Source: Lacibacter sp. H407
Lineage (GTDB): Bacteria > Bacteroidota > Bacteroidia > Chitinophagales > Chitinophagaceae
Reading direction: 5' to 3'
DNA length: 64,000 bases
Assembly: GCF_037892605.1 (NCBI RefSeq)
Contig: NZ_JBBKTU010000001.1
Location: 1,736,001-1,800,000, forward strand
Part shown: positions 27,011-34,320 of the stretch, in pieces
Numbering within the stretch: the first letter of the stretch is position 1
Layout of the letters: each line of letters opens with the position of its first letter
Position numbers and translations under genes: made by a program
Notes under the pieces: generated by a model
What the model saw: only the letters and a program-made list of their open reading frames with translations
Told to the model about the DNA's origin: nothing
The model's database searches: none

Positions 27011-27388
27011 TTAATCGATTTTATTCCACAACACCAACCCCTCCATCCCCGAAAGCAGTGTAAACACAATTCCGAAAATCAGGATCACTTCTTTCGGCGC
27101 TCCATCAAATCCGCCAAGCCACAATACCACAACGGTAATTAAAAATGAAATGATGGTATTCAACACGGGCAGTAGCAAGGCCAATGCCCAGTTGGTTCGC
27201 TCAATGGCAAATTGCAATGCAACAAAATAAAAATACGTGATGAGCAAAAGCACGGTTAACGCAGTAAACAATTCATCGCCTTTCGTCGTTGGATAGGTGT
27301 GGTAATAGAACGCCCAGTACACCGTAAATAAAAGAAGCGCAAGGGTATAAAACAAAGTGATCACCTGCAACCGGCTGAGTGGAAACAT
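27011..27388 (-). CDS. small four-helix membrane protein, unknown family
   Basis: The 125-residue protein has four predicted membrane segments: VITLFYTLALLLFTVYWAF, LFTALTVLLLITYFYFVAL, LALLLPVLNTIISFLITVVVLW and VILIFGIVFTLLSGMEGLVLW. I start at the ATG at 27388 (FPLSRLQVITL). It follows the stop of the upstream DUF296-like lipoprotein gene by 2 bases, so the two are almost certainly cotranscribed and perhaps translationally coupled. The frame continues upstream into that gene, which I treat as overlap only. Function unknown. Confidence 0.7.
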   Translation of the reverse strand: MFPLSRLQVITLFYTLALLLFTVYWAFYYHTYPTTKGDELFTALTVLLLITYFYFVALQFAIERTNWALALLLPVLNTIISFLITVVVLWLGGFDGAPKEVILIFGIVFTLLSGMEGLVLWNKID

Positions 27389-27390
27389 AA

Positions 27391-27858
27391 CTATTGTTTT
27401 GGTTTTACCTGTAACTCTTCCCATTCAGTTGTTCCATCTTTTTCCCGTGTAAACACAAGTTGTTTGCCTTCGCCAATAACGATTTCGGCTGTTGTGTAAA
27501 CGATATTTTCGTCCAGTAAATGACCGCCGATGGTGGTGCCTGTACTATCGCTCACACTTAAATGCAAATGCGAACCATTAATGCTCACGGTACCCACCAG
27601 GCTTACAATTTCAAAATGGCCATTGGCTTTTTTGCCTTCGGGCATATTGGCAAAACGAAGATTGTATTGCGTAACACTGCCCACGCAGGTAACGATCCAG
27701 CCTGCTTCGATCTTGTGCAACTGCACGTACGCTGCAATTTCTTTTTTCAGATCCTGTCCCGGTTTTAAACGGAAGGCATGCATTTTTACTTCATCAGTTT
27801 GCATGGTTGGTTTTGTTTTACATGCGATGAATAGTAGCAGTATAGATAAGTATTTCAT
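27391..27858 (-). CDS. PPC/DUF296 domain lipoprotein
   Basis: The 155-residue protein begins with a lipoprotein signal (KYLSILLLFIAC, Cys at residue 12). It then has a full PPC (DUF296, PCC) domain: HAFRLKPGQDLKKEI, GWIVTCVGSVTQYNLRFA, HFEIVSLVGTVS, and the metal-ligand region GSHLHLSVSDSTGTTIGGHL. The PPC domain is best known from plant AT-hook proteins and bacterial cytosolic proteins annotated as DNA-binding. A lipidated periplasmic form cannot be a DNA-binding protein, so a ligand- or metal-binding role is more likely (inference). The ATG at 27858 is chosen because it starts the signal. It is coupled to the downstream membrane protein gene. Confidence 0.82.
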   Translation of the reverse strand: MKYLSILLLFIACKTKPTMQTDEVKMHAFRLKPGQDLKKEIAAYVQLHKIEAGWIVTCVGSVTQYNLRFANMPEGKKANGHFEIVSLVGTVSINGSHLHLSVSDSTGTTIGGHLLDENIVYTTAEIVIGEGKQLVFTREKDGTTEWEELQVKPKQ

Positions 27859-27971
27859 TTTTTTCAAAAGACGGTAAGGCGCAAGATGCACAAAGAAGAA
27901 TGATAATTTGATACCGGAAGATGAGTTGGGATTTCTTTGTGTTCCTTTCTGTCTTCGTGTCTTTGTGGCGA

Positions 27972-28793
27972 TCAGTCTACAAACAAATCTGTAAACAACT
28001 TTCCACCCGGCACCACACTGTATTTGCTGAGATCAGTAATTCCTTCCGCAGCAAATACCTGTTCATCCACAAACAAATTACCGCTGCATTCATTCGATGG
28101 TTTGCTTAAAATAATATGTGCAGCATCGGCCAATACATCAACTGTTCGGCTCATGTTCGCCAATGCTTCACCACCTAACAGGTTTCGTACAGCAGCTGTA
28201 TCAATTGTTGTGCGTGGCCACAATGCATTGGCAGCAATGCCATCTTTTTTTAATTCTTCTGCCCAGCCAAGCGTCATCATACTCATGTTGAATTTGGTAA
28301 GCGTGTATGCAATATGTCCGGCCAGCCATTTAGGTTTTAAATTCACCGGTGGCGATAACGTCAATATATGCGGATTCTTCCCTTTGCGTAAATGCGGAAT
28401 ACAGGCTTTCGTCATTAAAAACGTACCACGCACATTGATGCTGTGCATCAGATCAAAACGTTTGGCTTCGGTTTGTTCGGTGGGCGTTAGTGAAATCGCC
28501 GATGCATTATTGATCAAAATATCAATGCCGCCAAACGTTTCAACTGTTTTATCAACCGCTGCCTGTATCTGTTCTTCGAACCGAATATCTACCTGAATCG
28601 CTAATCCTTTTCCACCGGCGGCCGTCATTTCATCGGCAGCTGAAAAAATGGTGCCGCCGAGTTTCGGATTTTCTTCCACGCTCTTTGCAGCCACTACTAC
28701 ATTGGCGCCTTCCTTTGCAAGCTTTAATCCCATCGCTTTTCCAATTCCTCTCGATGCACCGGTAATAAACACTGTTTTTCCATTGAATGACAT
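27972..28793 (-). CDS. SDR family oxidoreductase, HSDL2-like
   Basis: The 273-residue NAD(P)-dependent dehydrogenase has the Rossmann motif TGASRGIG (residues 10-17), the NNAS motif and the catalytic YxxxK (YTLTK, about residue 160). The AAKSVEENPKLGGTI segment and the SPPVNLKPKWLAGHIAYTLTK region match the hydroxysteroid dehydrogenase-like 2 (HSDL2) subgroup. This subgroup is linked to fatty-acid metabolism in eukaryotes but has no defined substrate in bacteria. I start at ATG 28793 (SFNGKTVFITGAS). The frame is open to 28865 but adds nothing conserved. It is transcribed divergently from the beta-helix protein gene. Confidence 0.88.
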   Translation of the reverse strand: MSFNGKTVFITGASRGIGKAMGLKLAKEGANVVVAAKSVEENPKLGGTIFSAADEMTAAGGKGLAIQVDIRFEEQIQAAVDKTVETFGGIDILINNASAISLTPTEQTEAKRFDLMHSINVRGTFLMTKACIPHLRKGKNPHILTLSPPVNLKPKWLAGHIAYTLTKFNMSMMTLGWAEELKKDGIAANALWPRTTIDTAAVRNLLGGEALANMSRTVDVLADAAHIILSKPSNECSGNLFVDEQVFAAEGITDLSKYSVVPGGKLFTDLFVD

Positions 28794-28901
28794 AGCAAAT
28801 AATTTAGTAAGGAAAGTTAATGAAAGCAGACCATGCGTAGAAAAGAATTTGTAATTTGTTCCCAACCTAAGTACTACTATTATGCTTTGCTTGCAGTTTA
28901 T

Positions 28902-28919
28902 ACTGAGCTTGTCGAAGGA
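28902..28919 (+). repeat. short dispersed intergenic repeat (ACTGAGCTTGTCGAAGGA)
   Basis: This 18-base sequence, reverse complement TCCTTCGACAAGCTCAGT, is one I recognise as a frequently repeated intergenic word in Bacteroidota genomes. Only this copy occurs in the window. It overlaps the first possible codons of the downstream gene, which argues for a later start. Confidence 0.5.
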
Positions 28920-28926
28920 CGCTCTT

Positions 28927-30138
28927 GTGCAATCTTATCATTACTCAGCAAAATCGGCTTTACAATGGTTGTTCATCGCAACGTTTTTTTGCTGCTCTTT
29001 TCAATTGCAAGCCCAGGATACAGAACAGAAAAAACTACAGCGCCTTTTTGTTACAGCAACTGATAAGTCTACAGTTGAATTACCGGAAGGAACATTTCAA
29101 CTCAACGTAAGCCTGTGGCTCGACGGTAAGAAAAACGTCATCATCAAAGGAAAAGGAATGGACAAAACCATTCTCAATTTCACCAATCAGGTAAGTGGTG
29201 CCGAAGGAATTAAAGTTACTAACGGACAAAATATTACACTGCAAGATCTCACCGTGCAGGATACAAAAGGCGATGCCATTAAAACGCAACATGTAAATGG
29301 AATTACGTTCAAAAATGTAAGAGCAGAATGGACACGTGGTGCCAACAGTAAGAATGGTGCGTATGGACTGTACCCGGTGCAGTGTACCAATGTGTTGATC
29401 GATGGCTGCGAAGCAAGAGGCGCAAGCGATGCAGGGATTTACGTGGGCCAGAGTAATTACATCATTGTAAAAAATTCAAAAGCAACGGAGAATGTGGCCG
29501 GTATTGAAATTGAAAATTCAATGTATGCAGATGTGTTCGATAATGAAGCAACCAATAATACCGGTGGTATCCTCATTTTTGATTTGCCCGATCTGGTACA
29601 AAAGAAAGGAGGATATATCCGTGTGTTTCGAAACAATGTGCATCATAACAACCATCTCAACTTTGCACCCAAAGGAAATATTGTAGGCAAAGTTCCGCAG
29701 GGCACAGGTGTAATGATTCTTGCAACCAATCATGTAGATGTGTTTGAAAATAAGATCAGCAATAATATTACCGCCAGTACAGCTGTTGTAAGTTATTATA
29801 TTACAGAGAACCCTATCAACGACAGCAGTTATTATCCATTCCCTACGCAGATCAATATTTATAATAACAACTACGAACGTGAAGCGGTGCGAACAACCGG
29901 TAAAGGACGAATGGGAAAAATGTATCGTTTCAAATTGCGGTTTGGAAAAAATGTACCACACATTCAATACGATGGTATTACCGATAAAAAACAACCGGCA
30001 CAAATTTGCATCCGCAATAACAGTAATCAAAGTTTTGCAAACCTTGATGCAGAGAACGGATTTAAAAATATCAGTCGTGATGCATCGAAACATGATTGTA
30101 CGTTAGAAGCTGTACCCAAAGTGGAGTTGAAGAATTGA
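28927..30138 (+). CDS. exported right-handed beta-helix protein (TIGR03805-type)
   Basis: The protein has 403 residues from a GTG at 28927. I prefer this to the ATG at 28882 because the latter overlaps the dispersed repeat. The GTG has AAGGA 9 bases upstream and gives a normal 30-residue signal peptide (WLFIATFFCCSFQLQAQ). The body is a parallel beta-helix: LPEGTFQLNVSLWLDGKKNVIIKGKG, ITLQDLTVQDTKGDAI, LIDGCEARGASDAGIYVGQS. As recalled, the TIGR03805 family is usually encoded beside the TIGR03806-type cytochrome, as here. The role is unknown; a periplasmic polysaccharide-related activity is possible. Confidence 0.85.
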   Translation: MQSYHYSAKSALQWLFIATFFCCSFQLQAQDTEQKKLQRLFVTATDKSTVELPEGTFQLNVSLWLDGKKNVIIKGKGMDKTILNFTNQVSGAEGIKVTNGQNITLQDLTVQDTKGDAIKTQHVNGITFKNVRAEWTRGANSKNGAYGLYPVQCTNVLIDGCEARGASDAGIYVGQSNYIIVKNSKATENVAGIEIENSMYADVFDNEATNNTGGILIFDLPDLVQKKGGYIRVFRNNVHHNNHLNFAPKGNIVGKVPQGTGVMILATNHVDVFENKISNNITASTAVVSYYITENPINDSSYYPFPTQINIYNNNYEREAVRTTGKGRMGKMYRFKLRFGKNVPHIQYDGITDKKQPAQICIRNNSNQSFANLDAENGFKNISRDASKHDCTLEAVPKVELKN

Positions 30139-30150
30139 TGAAATGCGTTT

Positions 30151-30175
30151 GTCATCCCGACGCAGGAGGGATCTG
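30151..30175 (+). repeat. half copy of the GTCATCCCG...GGATCTG repeat
   Basis: These 25 bases match 36597-36621 with one change (position 12, C for A). This copy lacks the complementary right arm seen at 36646-36670. It lies between the beta-helix and cytochrome genes. Confidence 0.65.
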
Positions 30176-30243
30176 CTCATCAACAATACAAAGCCCAACA
30201 CATTGATCGTTGAAGTAAGCATTGAAATTTATACATTCGGAGC

Positions 30244-31290
30244 ATGAAGAAACTGTTTATTACAGGAGTTGTTTTAAGTTGTATGTTGATTGTTCTTTCA
30301 TTCAATCAACAAAAAACCGATCCATATTTTCAGTTTCATGAAAATTTGAGTGAGTACAATTTCTTTAAAGGCGAACTCAAACTACTTCAACCCGTTGACG
30401 AAATTCTTCCGTACGATCTCAACACGCCGTTGTTTACCAATTATGCAGAGAAAGCCCGCTTCATCAAATTACCTGCTGGCAAAAAGATCAATTACAACGC
30501 TGCATCAGTATTCGATTTGCCATTAGGCACGGTGCTCATTAAAAACTTTTATTATTACAACGATGTTCGAAAACCGGAACTCGGCCGACGCATCATTGAA
30601 ACACGGTTGCTGGCAAACATGCAGGATGGCTGGCATACCTATCAATACATCTGGAACGAGGAACAAACAGAAGCCGTGTTTGAACCGATCGGCGATGTTA
30701 CAACTGTTGAATACATTGATGGGGCAGGAAAAAAGATCAAAGCAGATTATGTGGTGCCCAGTCAACCGCAGTGCAAAGGATGCCACAACCGGAATGACAC
30801 CATCGTCCCGATCGGAATTGCAGCACGGCATCTCAATGGTGATTATAGTTATACAAGCGGTACAAAAAATCAATTGCAATATTGGCAACAGTTGGGCATG
30901 ATCGATCTTCCATCAGCAACTATCCCTGCAAATGCAAAATGGAACAATGAACAAAGCGGCAGTTTGAACGATCGTGCACGGGCATATCTTGATATTAATT
31001 GCGGTCATTGCCACAATGCAAACGGTCCGGCAAATACATCGGGCTTGTTACTCGATATTCATACAACCAATACAACTGCACTCGGTATCAACAAAACACC
31101 TGTAGCAGCAGGGAGAGGAAGTGGTAATCTTTCATTTGCGATCGAACCCGGCAAACCCAATCAATCTTTTTTAGTGTACAGAATGAGCAGTATCGATCCC
31201 GGTATTGCCATGCCTGAAATTGGCCGCAACCGAATTCATAAAGAAGGAGTGGCTTTGATCAGTAAATGGATCAAAGAAATGAATAAGTGA
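30244..31290 (+). CDS. di-haem c-type cytochrome (TIGR03806/SO2930-type)
   Basis: The 348-residue protein has a signal peptide (KKLFITGVVLSCMLIVLSF) and two CxxCH haem c sites, QCKGCHN (about residue 178) and CGHCHN (about residue 256). Between and before them is the family-specific region (LNTPLFTNYAEKARFIKLP, VPIGIAARHLNGDY). Methionines near the end (YRMSSIDPGIAMPEIGR) could be axial ligands. The protein is periplasmic. It follows the beta-helix gene by 105 bases, the conserved pairing of two families of unknown joint function. Electron transfer to or from an oxidation of an unknown substrate is the most that can be inferred. Confidence 0.88.
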   Translation: MKKLFITGVVLSCMLIVLSFNQQKTDPYFQFHENLSEYNFFKGELKLLQPVDEILPYDLNTPLFTNYAEKARFIKLPAGKKINYNAASVFDLPLGTVLIKNFYYYNDVRKPELGRRIIETRLLANMQDGWHTYQYIWNEEQTEAVFEPIGDVTTVEYIDGAGKKIKADYVVPSQPQCKGCHNRNDTIVPIGIAARHLNGDYSYTSGTKNQLQYWQQLGMIDLPSATIPANAKWNNEQSGSLNDRARAYLDINCGHCHNANGPANTSGLLLDIHTTNTTALGINKTPVAAGRGSGNLSFAIEPGKPNQSFLVYRMSSIDPGIAMPEIGRNRIHKEGVALISKWIKEMNK

Positions 31291-31352
31291 GTTAGTGAAT
31301 GAGTCATCAACAAACAACAACTATATTCTAATCTGTGTCAGACTAAGTATCA

Positions 31353-31383
31353 AATAAAAAAACGAACCATTGCTGATTCGTTT
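31353..31383 (-). terminator. terminator of msrB, possibly bidirectional
   Basis: The stem AAACGAA (31360-31366) / TTCGTTT (31377-31383) is followed on the minus strand by TTTTTTTATTTG. It lies between convergent genes, and the plus strand also has TTTCTTTT after the stem. Confidence 0.65.
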
Positions 31384-31410
31384 CTTTTGATAATTATCGA
31401 AACTAAAAAT

Positions 31411-31980
31411 TTATCCTTTCTTCTCGTTGAATTTCTTCTCGGTCTCTTTTGCTTTTTCGAAATCAAGGATCACACCGTTAATGCAATAACGCAAACCTGT
31501 TGGAGGCGGACCATCTTCAAACACATGACCTAAATGTGCTTTGCATCGTCCACACTGTACTTCGGTACGCTGCATACCAAGTGTGTTATCGGGTGTGTAA
31601 ATGATGGAGCTTTTGCTGATGGGTTCGTAAAAGCTGGGCCATCCGCAACCACTATCGAATTTGGTATCACTTTTAAACAATGAGTTACCGCAGGCAGCAC
31701 AGTAATATGTTCCTACTTCTTCAAATTTTTCAAACTTGCTGGTCCATGGGCGCTCGGTACCTTTTTGGCGTGCGATATAATACACATCAGAAGGCAGAAT
31801 TTTTTTCCATTCTTCTTCGCTCAAATTCACTTTGGAAGAATCATTTTTTGAATAAACCGGGTTTTTCTTTGTTTCACTCATAGTATTCTTTTTTTCTTTG
31901 GTTTGACTGGTTTGCGCTTCGCAGCTAACAAATGTAAGCTGTGCGAAGGCAAGAATCATCAATAGCTTCATCATGTTCAT
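31411..31980 (-). CDS. msrB: exported methionine-R-sulfoxide reductase
   Basis: The 189-residue MsrB reduces the R epimer of methionine sulfoxide in proteins. The zinc-binding CxxC pairs are present (CAAC near residue 95; CGRC near 140), as are GCGWPSF, the HLGHVFEDGPPPTGLRYCING block with the catalytic Cys in RYC, and VILDF at the end. An N-terminal lipoprotein-like signal (LLMILAFAQLTFVSC) and a Ser/Lys/Thr linker of about 40 residues place it in the periplasm, lipid-anchored. The start at 31980 has a second ATG at 31974 as an alternative. It is a single gene with its own terminator. Confidence 0.93.
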   Translation of the reverse strand: MNMMKLLMILAFAQLTFVSCEAQTSQTKEKKNTMSETKKNPVYSKNDSSKVNLSEEEWKKILPSDVYYIARQKGTERPWTSKFEKFEEVGTYYCAACGNSLFKSDTKFDSGCGWPSFYEPISKSSIIYTPDNTLGMQRTEVQCGRCKAHLGHVFEDGPPPTGLRYCINGVILDFEKAKETEKKFNEKKG

Positions 31981-32158
31981 TTCTGTTTAGTTGCTAAAGT
32001 TACGAAAGCCTGCAGGCTAACGGATGTCTGTTTAACGACAGTATTTTGATCTTAACAAACTCTTTTATTAAACAAATTGCAATCAAAATAGGTTCAGATT
32101 GCAGATTTTTAAATCATGCTGTTTATATTTACAACTTCATCAAGCTTACATTCTGCAT

Positions 32159-32740
32159 ATGTTTAATTTGATCTTATTTGGCCCTCCGGGCAGTGGTAAA
32201 GGAACCCAGTCAGAGAAATTAATTACAAAATATGGTCTGAAGCACCTGAGCACGGGCGATTTGCTGCGTAGCGAAATTGCAGGGCAAACGCCGTTGGGTC
32301 TGGAAGCAAAAAAGCTGATGGATAAAGGCCAGTTGGTGCCGGATGAAGTGGTGATCGGGATGATCAGCTCTGCATTGGATAGCAATCCACAAGCCAAAGG
32401 TTTTTTGTTTGATGGTTTTCCCCGCACCGTAGCCCAGGCCGAAGCGTTGGACAAATTATTGAAGCTGAAGGGCACACAGATCCATGCCATGATCTCGATG
32501 CTGGTGAGTGAAGAAGAACTGGTGAAGCGTTTACTCAACCGTGGTAAAACAAGTGGACGCAGCGATGATACAAACGAAGAGATCATCCGTGCAAGAATTG
32601 TGGAGTACCGCACCAAAACATCTGTTGTTGCAGATTACTACAAACAGTTTGATAAACTCGCCGAAATTGAAGGTGAAGGAACGATCGATGAAATTTTCGA
32701 ATCGTTGCAAAAGGAAATTGAAGTACATATGCCCGCCTGA
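32159..32740 (+). CDS. adk: adenylate kinase
   Basis: The 193-residue enzyme interconverts ATP + AMP and 2 ADP. The start at ATG 32159 gives FNLILFGPPGSGKGTQ with the P-loop GPPGSGKGT at residues 8-16. Further motifs are STGDLLRSEI (AMP site), LFDGFPRTVAQAEAL, and the short LID with RLLNRGKTSGRSDD. Absence of the zinc-LID insert makes it a short-type Adk, usual in Bacteroidota. The frame is open to 32099, but the added 20 codons precede the P-loop strand and overlap probable promoter sequence (TATATTTA at 32124). A terminator follows. Confidence 0.95.
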   Translation: MFNLILFGPPGSGKGTQSEKLITKYGLKHLSTGDLLRSEIAGQTPLGLEAKKLMDKGQLVPDEVVIGMISSALDSNPQAKGFLFDGFPRTVAQAEALDKLLKLKGTQIHAMISMLVSEEELVKRLLNRGKTSGRSDDTNEEIIRARIVEYRTKTSVVADYYKQFDKLAEIEGEGTIDEIFESLQKEIEVHMPA

Positions 32741-32788
32741 ATGACTTAGTCGGGCAGGGAGGCGTAATGCTTTACAGATATTGACTTA

Positions 32789-32815
32789 ACCCCGGCAGAA
32801 ATGCCGGGGTTTTTT
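32789..32815 (+). terminator. intrinsic terminator of adk
   Basis: The perfect stem ACCCCGGCA (32789-32797) / TGCCGGGGT (32802-32810) has a 4-base loop and is followed by TTTTT. Confidence 0.9.
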
Positions 32816-32885
32816 ATGTACCTGATTTTTCTTTCCGTCTTTCCGCTTCCCCCGCTTTACATTTGTTTTGGATAAATCACTTTGC

Positions 32886-33329
32886 ATGAAACAACTCTTT
32901 TTTATTTTCTTTCTCTTTTTTGCATTTGCTGCTGTTGCACAAAAAACAAAAGAAGAATCTGCCACAGAGAAATTTGTGTTGAAATTGCATGATGCAAAGT
33001 TTCGCTGGATGGTGCAGAAGAAACTTGACTCGCTCAATAATCTATTGGACGATCGTATTCAATATGTTCACTCAAACGGATGGGTACAAAACAAGAAAGA
33101 AGTAATTGATGACATACGCTCGGGAAAATTAACGATGAACAATGTTACCGTTACGGAGGCATCGGCAAGAGTGTACAAAGGTTTTGTGATTGTAAATGGT
33201 AAAGGAACTTTTAATGTGTTGATGGACGGCAAACCGGTTGACATTTATCTGCTCTATACAGAAGTTTATGCGAAGCGGCAGAACGGTTGGTTGCTGGTTA
33301 GCCGACATGCAAACAAACTAGTACAGTAG
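32886..33329 (+). CDS. exported NTF2-like (DUF4440/SnoaL) protein
   Basis: The 147-residue protein has a signal peptide (KQLFFIFFLFFAFAAVAQ) and an NTF2-like alpha+beta cone: KFRWMVQKKLDSLNNLLDDRIQYVHSNG, KKEVIDDIRSGKL, GTFNVLMDGKPVDIYLLYTEVYAKRQNGWLLVSRHAN. The H-S-N-G after the first helix and the terminal WLLVSRHA strand match the DUF4440 subgroup. The family binds small ligands or acts as an isomerase or hydrolase, and nothing more specific can be said. ATG 32886 begins the signal peptide. It is followed by an SDR gene after 48 bases, possibly cotranscribed. Confidence 0.8.
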   Translation: MKQLFFIFFLFFAFAAVAQKTKEESATEKFVLKLHDAKFRWMVQKKLDSLNNLLDDRIQYVHSNGWVQNKKEVIDDIRSGKLTMNNVTVTEASARVYKGFVIVNGKGTFNVLMDGKPVDIYLLYTEVYAKRQNGWLLVSRHANKLVQ

Positions 33330-33377
33330 AAACGATGGTCAGGACGCTTTGAGCGGCCTGAACAAAAAATATTTTTT

Positions 33378-34148
33378 ATGAATCTTGAATTAACTGATCA
33401 GCTCTTTATCGTTGGTGGTGCAACAAGTGGTTTTGGCAAAGCCATTGCCACTGCATTATTACATGAAGGAGCAAAGGTAATTGTGGTAGCAAGAGGCGAA
33501 GAGAAGCTCAACGAACAATATGGATCAACAGCAAATGCAGAAATAGTTACAGGCGACATTACGCAACATGAAGTAATTGAACAGTTGAAAGCAATTGTTG
33601 GCGATCGTCAACTGCATGGCATGCTGGTAAATGCAGGTGGCCCTCCTGCCAAAACAGTATTAGAAACTACGTTGGCTGATTGGGATGATGCTTATCAAAA
33701 ACTATTACGTTGGAAAGTTGAACTGACCCAAACATTTGTTCCTGCCATGGTCAAGGCAGGATATGGCCGTGTTGTGTTTATTGAAAGCTCCAGTGTAAAA
33801 CAGCCGATTGAAAATTTAGTGCTGAGTACATCTCTGCGTTTGGCAGTAGTTGGGTTGGTGAAAACATTAAGCCAGGAAATTGCAAAGAGTGGTGTTACGT
33901 TGAATATACTTGGTCCGGGTAGCCATAGCACACCAGCCATTGATCGGTTGTATTACAAGAAAAGTGAGCAGACGGGCTTACCTTTTGATGAAGTAAAGAA
34001 GAATGCAATTCAACAGATCCCTGTCGGTGCATTGGGTGAAGCAGATGATTTTGCATCACTTGCTGTTTGGTTGTTGAGTAAGCAAAGCCGGTTTGTAACG
34101 GGACAAACCATTATGGTTGATGGAGGCGCAGTAAGATCAACGTTATAA
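33378..34148 (+). CDS. SDR family protein with Ser/Arg in place of the catalytic Tyr/Lys
   Basis: The 256-residue Rossmann protein has GGATSGFG for cofactor binding, a Gly-Asp-Ile acidic position (VTGDIT), NAGGPP and a SSS catalytic-serine region. It ends with the SDR C-terminal FVTGQTIMVDGG. Where classical SDRs have YxxxK, it has SxSLR (NLVLSTSLRLAVVGLVKTL), so Tyr and Lys are replaced. I recall a FabG-related bacterial subfamily with the same change (NLxLSNxxR), which means the substitution is a family trait rather than decay. Enzymatic activity is uncertain. A terminator shared with the arsenic operon follows. Confidence 0.85.
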   Translation: MNLELTDQLFIVGGATSGFGKAIATALLHEGAKVIVVARGEEKLNEQYGSTANAEIVTGDITQHEVIEQLKAIVGDRQLHGMLVNAGGPPAKTVLETTLADWDDAYQKLLRWKVELTQTFVPAMVKAGYGRVVFIESSSVKQPIENLVLSTSLRLAVVGLVKTLSQEIAKSGVTLNILGPGSHSTPAIDRLYYKKSEQTGLPFDEVKKNAIQQIPVGALGEADDFASLAVWLLSKQSRFVTGQTIMVDGGAVRSTL

Positions 34149-34171
34149 ATTTTCGAATTGTATGAAATAAG

Positions 34172-34208
34172 AACGGAGCCCCGCATTTGCAGGGCTCCGT
34201 TTAGTTTT
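34172..34208. terminator. bidirectional terminator between convergent units
   Basis: The stem AACGGAGCCC (34172-34181) / GGGCTCCGTT (34192-34201) has TTAGTTTT after it on the plus strand and TCTTATTTC on the minus strand. It ends the SDR unit and the arsenic operon. Confidence 0.75.
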
Positions 34209-34290
34209 AACAACATCCCATGTCGGTGATGCCGCCGCAACAATCATTGTTGCCTGCGCAACACCCGGGATCATTTTGATTTGTGTTCAT
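34207..34290 (-). CDS. 27-residue Cys-Cys repeat peptide, last gene of the arsenic operon
   Basis: A minus-strand ATG at 34290 opens 27 codons to TAA at 34207. The peptide begins MNTNQNDPG and has three Cys pairs at residues 10-11, 17-18 and 26-27, separated by Gly/Asn/Asp-rich spacers (CCAGNNDCCGG). It ends in Cys-Cys. It starts 30 bases after the arsM stop and ends at the operon terminator. The arsM product also carries CC-rich tails (SSCCGAGGC near the start, CCAPGSGCC at the end), so the peptide resembles a detached arsM tail. A thiol peptide that binds As(III), like a minimal metallothionein, is the natural reading, but it is inference. It is easily missed because of its length. Confidence 0.6.
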   Translation of the reverse strand: MNTNQNDPGCCAGNNDCCGGITDMGCC

Positions 34291-34320
34291 GATGCTAAGG
34301 TTTATATGTGAAAAAAATAA

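Noticed and set aside
28882-28926. ATG start of the beta-helix protein at 28882
   Set aside because: This stretch contains a dispersed intergenic repeat (ACTGAGCTTGTCGAAGGA), and the GTG at 28927 with an AAGGA site gives a normal signal peptide. The ATG cannot be fully excluded.
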